From Alistipes sp. UBA934 (GTDB lineage: Bacteria; Bacteroidota; Bacteroidia; Bacteroidales; Rikenellaceae), in contig DBDK01000008.1 in the NCBI GenBank assembly GCA_002293535.1, positions 124,001 through 188,000 on the forward strand: 64,000 bases of DNA, written 5' to 3'. The notes beneath the pieces were generated by a model that saw nothing but the letters and a program-made list of their open reading frames with translations, was not told the DNA's origin and ran no database searches. How positions within the stretch are numbered: the first letter of the stretch is position 1; each line of letters opens with the position of its first letter. The position numbers were made by a program, and so were the translations under genes. This document shows, in pieces, positions 8,016 to 15,961 of the stretch.

Positions 8016-9100
8016 CAATGCTTAATTCTATAAATACGGTCTCCGGAAAACGCATTGACGGCCGCGGGTTTCGGTGCTCCGATGAACTTGCCGCCCCGCC
8101 CAAGGTACTTAGCTTCGGAGTCATAGCGCACTCCCAATTTCCCAAGAAGCGGCTCCACATCCACCTGGTGCATCTGCATCCCCATATCCCAGGGATCGTA
8201 TCCCAGCACCAGGCCCGCCATCTCTTCGTACGTCAGCACCGGAATTCCGCGCCCATCCGCCCCGTAGGTCACATTTTCCATCTCCGCCAAGGCATACTGC
8301 CACTTATCGAGAAACATCGCGCAGCCCGGACAGTTCGCCACCATCATATCGGGTTTGTATGGTGCCATCGATTCCAGTTTTTTGCGCGAATTTGCGATCG
8401 AAAATCCTCTGTTCACCTGCACCAAATAGTTGCGAAAGCCGAACCCACAGCAATGCCTGCGCTCCGGATAATCAACCACCTGACCTCCCCACTGCTCTAC
8501 CATTCCCGCCAGCACATAAGGGAATTCGCTCCCCCCGATACCGCTCTTGGGAAAGATTTTCGCATAGTGACAACCGATGTGCTCCACCACCTTAAGCGGT
8601 TCGCCCGTCGTAGCATCCACCAGCCTGCGCACCGCTTGCCGTTCGATCTCTTCGCGGTTATGGAAAATCAGGTCGGAGGTATGAGCAATATTAGCCGGTT
8701 TTTTGAACTCGCGCCCCGTGGCCTTGAATAGATTTTCGCGCGCACGAGCCTCTGTTTCAGGGAATTCGTGCCAGGTTTCGAGAATTTCGGTATACAACCC
8801 GAACGATGTGATGCACGACACAGCCATATTTTCGTAACCGGCCTCGGTCATCAGCGCAAACTGCCTCGCCACGACTGCCATCGTTGTGTCAAGCGGCACA
8901 ATATCAGTGTGATATCCGATGCCGGTGCACGAAGTGTGGCGCGGATCGTCATAGATATCTTTGCCCAGCACGTCACGCATTATGCGCAAAAAAGTGGCTT
9001 CGCTGCCAGGAAAAAAGTTCTGGCGTATGCAACTTCGGGCGTAATAGTAATGGTCACCCGCTATCTCTTTTTCATATTCTCTCCAACTACTTCTTTTCAT
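8015..9100 (-). CDS. HdrB-like CCG-domain protein
   Basis: The 361-residue protein has the HdrB architecture of two CCG modules. The C-terminal one is intact (IGCHYAKIFP, HCCGFGF, ANCPGC), as expected for binding a non-cubane [4Fe-4S] cluster. The N-terminal one is altered: ARSC, then SCTG rather than CCG, then SCITS where CxxC is expected. The ATG at 9100 (MKRSSWREYE) is chosen over a TTG at 9130, which would enlarge the overlap with the upstream gene; the chosen start still overlaps it by 14 bp. HdrB normally reduces a disulfide or analogous thiol substrate; which one is used here is unknown. Confidence 0.8.
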   Translation of the reverse strand: MKRSSWREYEKEIAGDHYYYARSCIRQNFFPGSEATFLRIMRDVLGKDIYDDPRHTSCTGIGYHTDIVPLDTTMAVVARQFALMTEAGYENMAVSCITSFGLYTEILETWHEFPETEARARENLFKATGREFKKPANIAHTSDLIFHNREEIERQAVRRLVDATTGEPLKVVEHIGCHYAKIFPKSGIGGSEFPYVLAGMVEQWGGQVVDYPERRHCCGFGFRNYLVQVNRGFSIANSRKKLESMAPYKPDMMVANCPGCAMFLDKWQYALAEMENVTYGADGRGIPVLTYEEMAGLVLGYDPWDMGMQMHQVDVEPLLGKLGVRYDSEAKYLGRGGKFIGAPKPAAVNAFSGDRIYRIKH

Positions 9101-9713
9101 AGTTTGCGCACGCCGATTCAATTGTTTCAAAAAACTGTTTTCCGCCCGTCACCTCGAAAATTTTGTTGATCTCGCCGATTGTTTCCGTGTCGATCTCTCG
9201 CAATACGCCAGCACCATCCGATCTGTAATTAGGTGAAAAGCGCGAATAAAAATCCACGTCGTTCTCTACCACCCACTTCCACACAGGGCCCTGTTCGGGA
9301 TGCCCCTCAGGTACCACCAAACGCGGTGTAATGCAATAACCTTTGTCAAGAATATGTTGGCCGATAACCCGCTTAAGCAGAAGCTGCTGGCGCCCTTTTT
9401 CCGATTCGGCAAAAAATCCTAATTTTTGGGATAAAGTTCTAAGGGCCTGAATGATATATCCGGGAGTATTTCCACGGGGACAGCGCGGACGGCAGGACAT
9501 ACATTCACCACAATACCAAAGTGTGTCGCTTCTCAGAAGTGCCTCTATTTCAGCGTCATCGCGACTCTGAACAATGTTCACTATCTTCCGCGGATCGTAG
9601 TCGTAGAACTCGGCCGAAGGGCACACACCGGTACATACACCGCAATTCATACACGCCTTGAGGCCTTCGCGCAGACGCACGTCCTCCATCAGCAGGTCGA
9701 AATACTTTCCCAT
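9087..9713 (-). CDS. HdrC-like 4Fe-4S protein, first gene of the Hdr-like operon
   Basis: The 208-residue protein has two HdrC cluster motifs, CMNCGVCTGVC (about 21-31) and CGECMSCRPRC (about 68-78), followed by a helical C-terminal region. It begins the minus-strand run hdrC-hdrB-hdrA-hdrC-hdrED, in which each gene overlaps or touches the next. A TAATTTTG box ends 4 nt before its ATG, so the operon probably has its own promoter and may be leaderless. The protein would pair with the HdrB-like subunit as the soluble electron carrier. Confidence 0.82.
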   Translation of the reverse strand: MGKYFDLLMEDVRLREGLKACMNCGVCTGVCPSAEFYDYDPRKIVNIVQSRDDAEIEALLRSDTLWYCGECMSCRPRCPRGNTPGYIIQALRTLSQKLGFFAESEKGRQQLLLKRVIGQHILDKGYCITPRLVVPEGHPEQGPVWKWVVENDVDFYSRFSPNYRSDGAGVLREIDTETIGEINKIFEVTGGKQFFETIESACANYEKK

Positions 9714-9717
9714 CCTG

Positions 9718-9725
9718 CAAAATTA
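9718..9725 (-). promoter_or_regulatory. -7 box of the Hdr-like operon, 4 nt from the start codon
   Basis: TAATTTTG on the minus strand matches TAnnTTTG and is followed by CAGG and then the ATG at 9713. It lies in the 22-bp gap after folA. No clear -33 TTTG is visible. Confidence 0.45.
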
Positions 9726-9735
9726 CGCCATCGGA

Positions 9736-10191
9736 TTAAGATTTCAGGTAGTAGAAATACCCAAATTTTTCGTGCGGTTCGCTCGACACCAGTTTCCAGT
9801 CGGCAGGGTCGAACTCCGGGAATTTCGTATCTCCTTCGTAATCCGCCTCGATGCGCGTGATGTAAAGTTCATCCGCCAATGGCAATGCCTGTCGGTAGAC
9901 TTCCGCACCACCTATTATAAAAGCATCGGGATATTTCGCCACAGCTTCGGCCAACGAATGCACAACCTGGACACCCTGAGTTTCAAAATCCTGCTGCCGC
10001 GTCACCACGACGTTCGTACGGCCGGGCAGCGGTTTTCCTATGGATTCGAAAGTCTTGCGGCCCATAACAACCGTACGCCCCATTGTCAGTTCTTTGAAGT
10101 GCTTCAGGTCTTCGGGCAGGTGCCAGGGCATCCGACCCTCACACCCTATTACGCCGTTTCGGGCAATGGCTACAATTATCTTCAGGCTCAT
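9736..10191 (-). CDS. folA: Dihydrofolate reductase
   Basis: It reduces dihydrofolate to tetrahydrofolate with NADPH. The 151-residue protein starts MSLKIIVAIARNGVIG and shows GRMPWHLPEDLKHFKELT (active-site Trp and acidic residue), GRKTFESIGKPLPGR (cofactor binding), FIIGGAEVYRQALPLADELYITRI and a C-terminal FGYFYYLKS. The ATG at 10191 is preferred to the TTG at 10221 because it gives the standard N-terminus and a 4-bp overlap with the thyA stop. Its pairing with thyA is functionally sensible: thymidylate synthase makes the dihydrofolate that FolA recycles. Confidence 0.95.
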   Translation of the reverse strand: MSLKIIVAIARNGVIGCEGRMPWHLPEDLKHFKELTMGRTVVMGRKTFESIGKPLPGRTNVVVTRQQDFETQGVQVVHSLAEAVAKYPDAFIIGGAEVYRQALPLADELYITRIEADYEGDTKFPEFDPADWKLVSSEPHEKFGYFYYLKS

Positions 10192-10982
10192 ACTGCTATG
10201 AGGGCTTTGATGGCAGGCCACGGGTCATAATCCTGCAACGAAAAATCCTCGTATTGGAAGTCGAAAATAGATTTCACCGCCGGATTAATATGCATCACGG
10301 GCAAAGATCGCGGCGTGCGACCGAGTTGTTCTTCAACTTGCTCCAAGTGATTGAGATATAAATGAGTGTCGCCTGTGGTATGGATAAATTCACCTGGCTC
10401 CAGCCCCACCACTTGCGCCATCATCATCGTCAGTAATGCATAAGATGCTATATTGAAAGGTACACCCAGAAACACATCCGCCGAACGCTGGTAAAGCTGG
10501 CAGGAGAGTCGGCCTTCGGCTACATAGAACTGGAAAAGTGCGTGACACGGAGGCAGTGCCATAGAGTCCAAATCGGCTACGTTCCAAGCACTTACGATAT
10601 GGCGGCGCGAGTCTGGATTGCTTTTCAGTGCCTCCACGATCTGCGCGATTTGGTCTATGTGACGCCCGTCCGGCGTGGGCCAGCTGCGCCACTGATAGCC
10701 ATAGATATGACCCAGTTCACCATCCGGCGACGCCCACTCGTCCCAGATAGTTACTCCGTTGGCATTAAGGTATTTGACATTGGTGTCGCCGCGCAAAAAC
10801 CACAACAGCTCATAGATTATCGAACGCAGATGCAGTTTTTTTGTCGTCAGCGCGGGAAATCCCTGCCCAAGGTCGAAACGCATCTGGTGGCCGAAGATAC
10901 TCTTCGTGCCCACTCCCGTGCGATCGCTTTTGGTTACGCCTTTGCTCTTAATCTTCTGCAATAAGTCGAGATACTGTCTCAT
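10188..10982 (-). CDS. thyA: Thymidylate synthase (ThyA)
   Basis: It methylates dUMP to dTMP using 5,10-methylenetetrahydrofolate. The 264-residue length equals that of classical ThyA. Visible motifs are the N-terminal MRQYLDLL, DRTGVGTKSIFG, ELLWFLRGDTN, WDEWA, the catalytic ALPPCHALFQFYV, LSCQLYQRSADVFLGVPFNIASYALL and HTTGDTHLYLNHLEQ. The ATG at 10982 is chosen; an upstream TTG at 11015 would add eleven unsupported residues. The gene overlaps the preceding fusion gene by 35 bp and folA by 4 bp, so the three are probably cotranscribed. Confidence 0.97.
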   Translation of the reverse strand: MRQYLDLLQKIKSKGVTKSDRTGVGTKSIFGHQMRFDLGQGFPALTTKKLHLRSIIYELLWFLRGDTNVKYLNANGVTIWDEWASPDGELGHIYGYQWRSWPTPDGRHIDQIAQIVEALKSNPDSRRHIVSAWNVADLDSMALPPCHALFQFYVAEGRLSCQLYQRSADVFLGVPFNIASYALLTMMMAQVVGLEPGEFIHTTGDTHLYLNHLEQVEEQLGRTPRSLPVMHINPAVKSIFDFQYEDFSLQDYDPWPAIKALIAV

Positions 10983-12702
10983 ATAGCTTTTCTCCGAACA
11001 CGTTTTTACCGACAATGTTGCCTTTACGATCGATCACAAAGTTGGCCGGCAAAGCGCGCACATTATACAGTGCCACCCCGGAAGTCGCCTCGCCTCTAAA
11101 ATCGCAAACAGTCGCCCAAGGGAGTTTTTGTTCCTGCACTGCATTGACCCACAGCGGTTTGGATGTATCGAGCGACACCTGATAGACGGCCAATCCGCGG
11201 TCGGCATATTCGTTCCAAAGCTCTTTCATCTCCACGTTATTGGCATTGGATGCAGGAAGGGCGGCGCTCCAAAAATCGAGCACAATAACCTTGCCGGTCA
11301 GCGAGGAGAGCTTCACCTTTTGGCCATACATATTGGGCAGCTCGATCTCAGGAAAATTAGATTCTGTAATGTTAAGATTGCGCCCTGCGGTAAGTTTTTC
11401 GACCTCCGCACGGAGCGCTTCAACGTATCTGGAATCGGGATAGTGACCCTCCACGGAGTCGGCAACCATTCTGTAATAGACATAATCGTTGTCACCGTTG
11501 AACAACACAGGATCGCCCGGAAGTCGTTGATAGAGAGCATAAACTGCCGCCAGCGACGACGCATTTTTCACAATGAATCCGATCTGCGCACGTTTCGTTC
11601 CGTAATACTGATCGGCATAAGCCTTAGAAAGCTCCCGCCGACGCGGGCTTTCAGGGATCGACAGCGCATAAAGTCCTGCTATCGAGTCGAGTTTCGCTGC
11701 ACCATCGCTTAGGATTCCGTGAAGCTCCCACACCAATTCGCTCTCGCGTGAGCCGGAAACGCGGTAACCGCGCCCCAAATCGCCCAACGACATCACACTC
11801 ACTCTCTCTCCCGACGAAACGAGCATCGGCACCATATCTACACCGTGACGAAGATTGAAGATCGTAGGCTGACCGTCTGGCAACTCGACCTTAAAAGCAA
11901 ACGCTCCCTTGTCGTCGGTCAGGGTGGAGTCGGCGAAACTCGTTCCGACCGATTCGAGATAGACAGGCTCTTGTGCCGCACCTATGAGTTGGCCGCGAAT
12001 GCGGGCCGTGTTGCCGGTGCACGATGCGAAAAAAGCGACGAGCGCCAAAGCCAACAAAAACGTACGAGGCCCGCGACGCTGCTTTTGATTTTTGCCGCCG
12101 TTCTTATTATTTTTCTTCTGAATCTGGTAAGAGGGCTGCTGAGGTTGCTTGTATTCGCTCTTCAAATTACCGAGCGCCTGCTCGTCCAGTTCCAATCCCC
12201 CGCGCGACATACGTTTGATATCGCCTATGATGATCTCGTTGTTGGGGTGTTCCTGATTATATTCGTAACTCTTGGTGCGCATATAACGGGCGATATCTTC
12301 GAGCGTAGCCTCCACGGCTGACCTGTCCTCATTGCCCTTCAGAGAATCGATCATACGCTCGACATTCTTGCCGTAATGCTTGAACATCATATCTTTACGC
12401 GGATACTCTATCTTATCGGGATGAGGTCTCAGATCCTGTCGCGTGGGGATCGGATAGGGCGAATCGACATCCAAAGTGAAGTCCGACATAATAAAGAGGT
12501 GATCCCATAATTTATGTGCGATATCGGAGGTGTCTCGCAATAACGGATTGAGGTTACCCATCACGTCGATGACGATGTGTGCCTGCTTTGTTCGCTCGGT
12601 GCGGTCTTCGATAGTGCTCAGATAATCCACCATTTCGTGGATGTGACGACCGTATTCGGGCAAAAACATCGGGCGTCGAGTGTAATTATAATTCTTTTCC
12701 AT
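10948..12702 (-). CDS. DUF4290 domain fused to a lipoprotein-like TlpA/ResA thioredoxin-fold protein lacking CxxC
   Basis: Residues 1-175 look like the Bacteroidota DUF4290 family (PEYGRHIHEMVDYL, DIAHKLWDHLFIMS, HYGKNVERMI). A Lys/Asn/Gln-rich linker (about 180-210) leads into a hydrophobic run ending in Cys228 (FLLALALVAFFASCTGN), which looks exactly like the signal peptide of a separate lipoprotein. The rest resembles a DUF4369 plus TlpA-like thioredoxin fold (VIVLDFWSAALPAS...), but the CxxC position reads ALPA, so disulfide chemistry is unlikely. No stop or ATG separates the halves near 12072. It may be a true fusion with an internal membrane anchor, or an assembly/sequence error joining two genes. 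The ATG at 12702 is chosen over a TTG at 12729. Confidence 0.75.
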   Translation of the reverse strand: MEKNYNYTRRPMFLPEYGRHIHEMVDYLSTIEDRTERTKQAHIVIDVMGNLNPLLRDTSDIAHKLWDHLFIMSDFTLDVDSPYPIPTRQDLRPHPDKIEYPRKDMMFKHYGKNVERMIDSLKGNEDRSAVEATLEDIARYMRTKSYEYNQEHPNNEIIIGDIKRMSRGGLELDEQALGNLKSEYKQPQQPSYQIQKKNNKNGGKNQKQRRGPRTFLLALALVAFFASCTGNTARIRGQLIGAAQEPVYLESVGTSFADSTLTDDKGAFAFKVELPDGQPTIFNLRHGVDMVPMLVSSGERVSVMSLGDLGRGYRVSGSRESELVWELHGILSDGAAKLDSIAGLYALSIPESPRRRELSKAYADQYYGTKRAQIGFIVKNASSLAAVYALYQRLPGDPVLFNGDNDYVYYRMVADSVEGHYPDSRYVEALRAEVEKLTAGRNLNITESNFPEIELPNMYGQKVKLSSLTGKVIVLDFWSAALPASNANNVEMKELWNEYADRGLAVYQVSLDTSKPLWVNAVQEQKLPWATVCDFRGEATSGVALYNVRALPANFVIDRKGNIVGKNVFGEKLYETVSRLIAED

Positions 12703-12830
12703 AGCGGATGACTGTTCTAAAAAGCTCAAAACACGGGCACTTTTGAACGTATTGTGTTATACTTAGTTACGATTTTGAATAATGAAAAAAAATATGTGCA
12801 CAAAGATGCAAAAGTTTCGGGAAAGTTTTA

Positions 12831-12838
12831 TATCTTCG
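12831..12838 (+). promoter_or_regulatory. Probable -7 box upstream of the sigma-54 activator gene
   Basis: TATCTTCG differs at one position from TAnnTTTG and lies 43 nt before the ATG at 12882. No -33 partner is convincing. Confidence 0.35.
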
Positions 12839-12881
12839 TGCAAAGTTAATCGGATTTTTCTAATTAACGAAACTACGACCT

Positions 12882-14036
12882 ATGGCGAACATCTTGATAA
12901 TGGATGGCCAGCGCGGAATAAGAAACACTCTCCGCGAAAGACTCGTATATGAAAAATATACAGTTGAGGCCGCTGCTACGCCCGAAGAGGCCATCTCCAT
13001 AATGGAGCGCTTCTCACCGGATGTCGTATTGTGTGACCACTGCTGCGAGCAAAAACCAGACTGTCCCGTCATCGTGATGTCGGACAACACCTCGGTCGAA
13101 AATGCCGTGGAAACCGTGCGAGCCGGAGCTTTCGACTTCATTCCCAAGCCTATAGATATGAACCACCTGCTCGCCTCAATCAAAAAGGCGATCGGGGAGC
13201 AATCCACAAGCGAAGGGCCAATAAACCCTCCGGATACCTTCAATCCTCGGACGGTCGTACGAAAATCGAGTTCGAAGGTTCAGGAGATAATAGGCGATTC
13301 CCCCAAGATTCAACACGTAAAAGACCTCATCGAACGGGTCGCTCCTTCTGACGCACGGGTGCTGATCACAGGCGAAAACGGAACAGGCAAAGAGCTGGTG
13401 GCCAGATGGCTACACGAAAAATCGCGTCGGGTAAAAGCGCCATTCGTGGAGATCAACTGTGCCGCAATCCCATCGGAGTTGATCGAGAGCGAGCTCTTCG
13501 GTCACGAGAAGGGGGCTTTCACCTCGGCAATAAAGCAACGCAAAGGCAAGTTCGAGCAGGCAACGGGCGGAACGCTGTTTATGGACGAAATCGGCGATAT
13601 GAGTCAAAACGCTCAAGCCAAGGTTCTGCGCGCACTGCAAGAGGGCCGTATCAGTCCCGTTGGCAGCGACAAAGATGTACCTGTAGATGTACGGGTGATC
13701 GCAGCAACTAATAAAAATCTCAAAGAGGAGATTAAACAGGGGCGGTTCCGCGAAGACCTCTATCATCGTCTCAGCGTTATAATTATCAACGTTCCACCGT
13801 TGCGTGAGAGGGAGGGTGATGTTGGGATTCTGGCCGAGCACTTTGTTGCCAACATTTGTAAGGAACAGGACATTGCGCATAAGAGCATCTCGGAGGAAGG
13901 TCTGGCAATCCTCGAACAGATGCCCTGGAGCGGAAATATACGCGAACTTCGCAATGTGATCGAACGTCTGGTGATTCTTGGCAACGATGAGATCACCCCG
14001 GAAGATGTCGAGGCGTACGTCACGGAATTCGTATAG
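12882..14036 (+). CDS. Sigma-54-interacting transcriptional regulator with an aberrant, Cys-rich receiver domain
   Basis: The AAA+ domain (about 135-370) is complete: Walker A GENGTGKE, GAFTSAIKQRKGKF in the sigma-54 contact loop, Walker B GGTLFMDEIGDM, the arginine fingers in GRFREDLYHRL, and sensor-2 WSGNIRELRN. As in many Bacteroidota AtoC-like proteins, the C-terminal Fis-type DNA-binding helix is lacking. The N-terminal receiver (1-95) is odd: the DD acid pair reads DG, the phospho-Asp candidate D52 remains with S67 and K89, but about 14 residues after it are missing and replaced by a segment with Cys51, Cys54, Cys55 and Cys61. No histidine kinase gene is adjacent. It probably activates RpoN promoters; its signal is unclear. 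Confidence 0.88.
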   Translation: MANILIMDGQRGIRNTLRERLVYEKYTVEAAATPEEAISIMERFSPDVVLCDHCCEQKPDCPVIVMSDNTSVENAVETVRAGAFDFIPKPIDMNHLLASIKKAIGEQSTSEGPINPPDTFNPRTVVRKSSSKVQEIIGDSPKIQHVKDLIERVAPSDARVLITGENGTGKELVARWLHEKSRRVKAPFVEINCAAIPSELIESELFGHEKGAFTSAIKQRKGKFEQATGGTLFMDEIGDMSQNAQAKVLRALQEGRISPVGSDKDVPVDVRVIAATNKNLKEEIKQGRFREDLYHRLSVIIINVPPLREREGDVGILAEHFVANICKEQDIAHKSISEEGLAILEQMPWSGNIRELRNVIERLVILGNDEITPEDVEAYVTEFV

Positions 14037-14051
14037 CCGGAACGGCGGCCG

Positions 14052-14082
14052 TTGCTTTTTTCGCACTTTTCGCATATCTTTG
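14052..14082 (+). promoter_or_regulatory. Promoter of trxB, 4 nt from the start codon
   Basis: TTG at 14052-14054 and TATCTTTG at 14075-14082 are 20 bp apart. The box is followed by CGAA and the trxB ATG, so the transcript is predicted to begin at or next to the start codon. Confidence 0.65.
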
Positions 14083-14086
14083 CGAA

Positions 14087-15034
14087 ATGGAAAGTGTCAA
14101 GTGTCTTATTATAGGTAGCGGGCCCGCGGGATACACGGCGGCAATATATACCTCACGGGCGGCTCTGAATCCTGTTGTCTATGCCGGCTTGGTACCGGGG
14201 GGGCAACTCACCACAACGAGCCAGGTCGAAAATTTTCCGGGCTATCCCGACGGAGTGGCCGGAACAGTTATGATGGACGATCTGCGCAGGCAAGCCGAAC
14301 GCTTCGGGGCCGATGTCAGGCACGGCGAGGTTACTGCTGTGGATCTGTCACAGCGGCCTTTTCGTGTGACGGTGGATGGGACACACGAGATTTTCGCCGA
14401 CAGCATCATCGTAGCGACGGGTGCCGTGGCTAAGTATCTCGGACTGCCTTCTGAACGTAAATATATAGGTATGGGGGTGAGCGCGTGTGCTGTTTGCGAC
14501 GGATTTTTTTATCGCGACAGAGATGTAGCGGTGGTTGGTGGCGGCGACTCTGCCTGCGAGGAGGCCCTTTATTTGGCTACGCTGTGCCGCAAAGTTTATC
14601 TGATCGTGCGGCGCGATATTTTGCGGGCTTCCAAACATATGCAACAACGGGTTTTTGAGAATGGTCGCATCGAAGTGCTGTTCGGCTATCAGACCGAGGA
14701 GGTGTTGGGCGATGACGGCGGAGTGACGGGAGCACGTGTGCGAGGCCCTGAGGGGGTAGAGCGAGTACTTGATATCGAAGGATTTTTTCTCGGCATCGGT
14801 CACACACCACGCACTGAAATCTTTCGCGGACAATTAGAGCTGGACGACGAAGGATATATCGTGACTTCGGGGACAGGTTCGGGCTCAACGGCACTTTTGG
14901 GCTCAACGGAGACGAGCATTGCTGGAGTTTTTGCGGCGGGCGATGTTGCCGATCGTGTCTACCAACAAGCAATTACAGCAGCAGCGGCAGGTTGTCGTGC
15001 GGCACTCGACTGTGAAAGGTTTTTGATCGAGTAG
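14087..15034 (+). CDS. trxB: Thioredoxin reductase
   Basis: It reduces thioredoxin with NADPH through FAD and a redox disulfide. The 315-residue protein shows the FAD motif GSGPAGYTAAIYTSRA, GGQLTTTSQVENFPGYP, the redox centre CAVC at 134-137 followed by DGFFYRDRDVAVVGGGDSACEEALYLA (NADPH binding), and the C-terminal GVFAAGDVADRVYQQAITAAAAGCRAALD. A Gly/Ser-rich insertion (about residues 261-273, SGTGSGSTALLGS) precedes GVFAAGD, with the 11-base word GGGCTCAACGG repeated in the DNA. The start at 14087 matches homologues and sits 4 nt after the -7 box. Downstream polysaccharide genes may be read through from this promoter. Confidence 0.96.
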   Translation: MESVKCLIIGSGPAGYTAAIYTSRAALNPVVYAGLVPGGQLTTTSQVENFPGYPDGVAGTVMMDDLRRQAERFGADVRHGEVTAVDLSQRPFRVTVDGTHEIFADSIIVATGAVAKYLGLPSERKYIGMGVSACAVCDGFFYRDRDVAVVGGGDSACEEALYLATLCRKVYLIVRRDILRASKHMQQRVFENGRIEVLFGYQTEEVLGDDGGVTGARVRGPEGVERVLDIEGFFLGIGHTPRTEIFRGQLELDDEGYIVTSGTGSGSTALLGSTETSIAGVFAAGDVADRVYQQAITAAAAGCRAALDCERFLIE

Positions 15035-15037
15035 ATT

Positions 15038-15961
15038 TTGCCCGGAATCGACGATATATTGAAAATCTCTACCCCCGAAGAGTTCGACGGGGCGGCAATG
15101 GAGTTGTTTCGCAGGCAATCTTCAGAGTGTCCACCTTATCGCGATTATCTTGCAGCAATTGGTGTGGCGCCTGAAAGCGTCTCTTCAGCGCCCGAAATCC
15201 CCTATCTGCCCATTGAGATTTTCAAAACCCATCGCGTTTATTGCGGCACCGGCGAACCCGAAGCAGTCTTCACCAGTAGCGGTAAGAGCTCGTCTCGTCA
15301 TTATGTTGCGCGATTGGCAGATTACGAGAAGACATTCACACGTGCATTCGAGTTCTTTTATGGCGATCCGGCTGGGTGGGAAATACGCTCTTTGCTACCG
15401 TGTTACCAGGAGCGAGGCGGGTCGTCTCTGATCTATATGGTGGACGGCCTTCAGCGGAAAGGACTTCCGGATGCGCCACAAAGATTACTCATCGGGGTGA
15501 GCTATGCGTTGCTGGACTTAGCCGAAAGCGGCGATCAACTGCCTGCAGGGACGATCGTTATGGAGACAGGTGGAATGAAAGGGCACCGCGAAGAGATGAG
15601 CAAAGAGCAGCTGCATAGAATGTTATGCGATGCGTTCGGGCTGACTGAAATTCACAGTGAGTACGGGATGGCCGAGCTGACCAGTCAGGCTTATTCGCGT
15701 GAAGGTGGGATTTTTCAGGCACCACCCTGGATGAGGATCTCAGTTCGCGACCTGATGGATCCGTTCGACGTCCGGCGGCCAGAAACGACCGGCTGCGACA
15801 ACATTCGTGGTGGCATCAACATAATCGACCTTGCCAACCTGCATTCCTGCGCTTTCATTCAGACCCAGGACGTTGGACGGGTGATGGCCGACGGTAGCTT
15901 TACTATCGACGGGCGCATTGTGGGGAGTGACATCAGAGGATGTAACTTATTGGTGCAATGA
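15038..15961 (+). CDS. LuxE-like acyl-protein synthetase/acyltransferase family protein
   Basis: The 307-residue protein resembles the adenylate-forming LuxE/acyl-protein synthetase family seen in polysaccharide loci: EIPYLPIEIFKTHRVY, TSSGKSSSRHYV (phosphate-binding-like loop), METGGMKGHREEMSK and HSEYGMAELTSQAYS, the last being a typical adenylation-fold motif. It starts 3 nt after the trxB stop. No ATG is available near the N-terminus, so a TTG at 15038 is the likely start. It overlaps the next gene by 4 bp. It could activate an acyl group for decorating a surface glycan, but the substrate is unknown. Confidence 0.72.
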   Translation: MPGIDDILKISTPEEFDGAAMELFRRQSSECPPYRDYLAAIGVAPESVSSAPEIPYLPIEIFKTHRVYCGTGEPEAVFTSSGKSSSRHYVARLADYEKTFTRAFEFFYGDPAGWEIRSLLPCYQERGGSSLIYMVDGLQRKGLPDAPQRLLIGVSYALLDLAESGDQLPAGTIVMETGGMKGHREEMSKEQLHRMLCDAFGLTEIHSEYGMAELTSQAYSREGGIFQAPPWMRISVRDLMDPFDVRRPETTGCDNIRGGINIIDLANLHSCAFIQTQDVGRVMADGSFTIDGRIVGSDIRGCNLLVQ

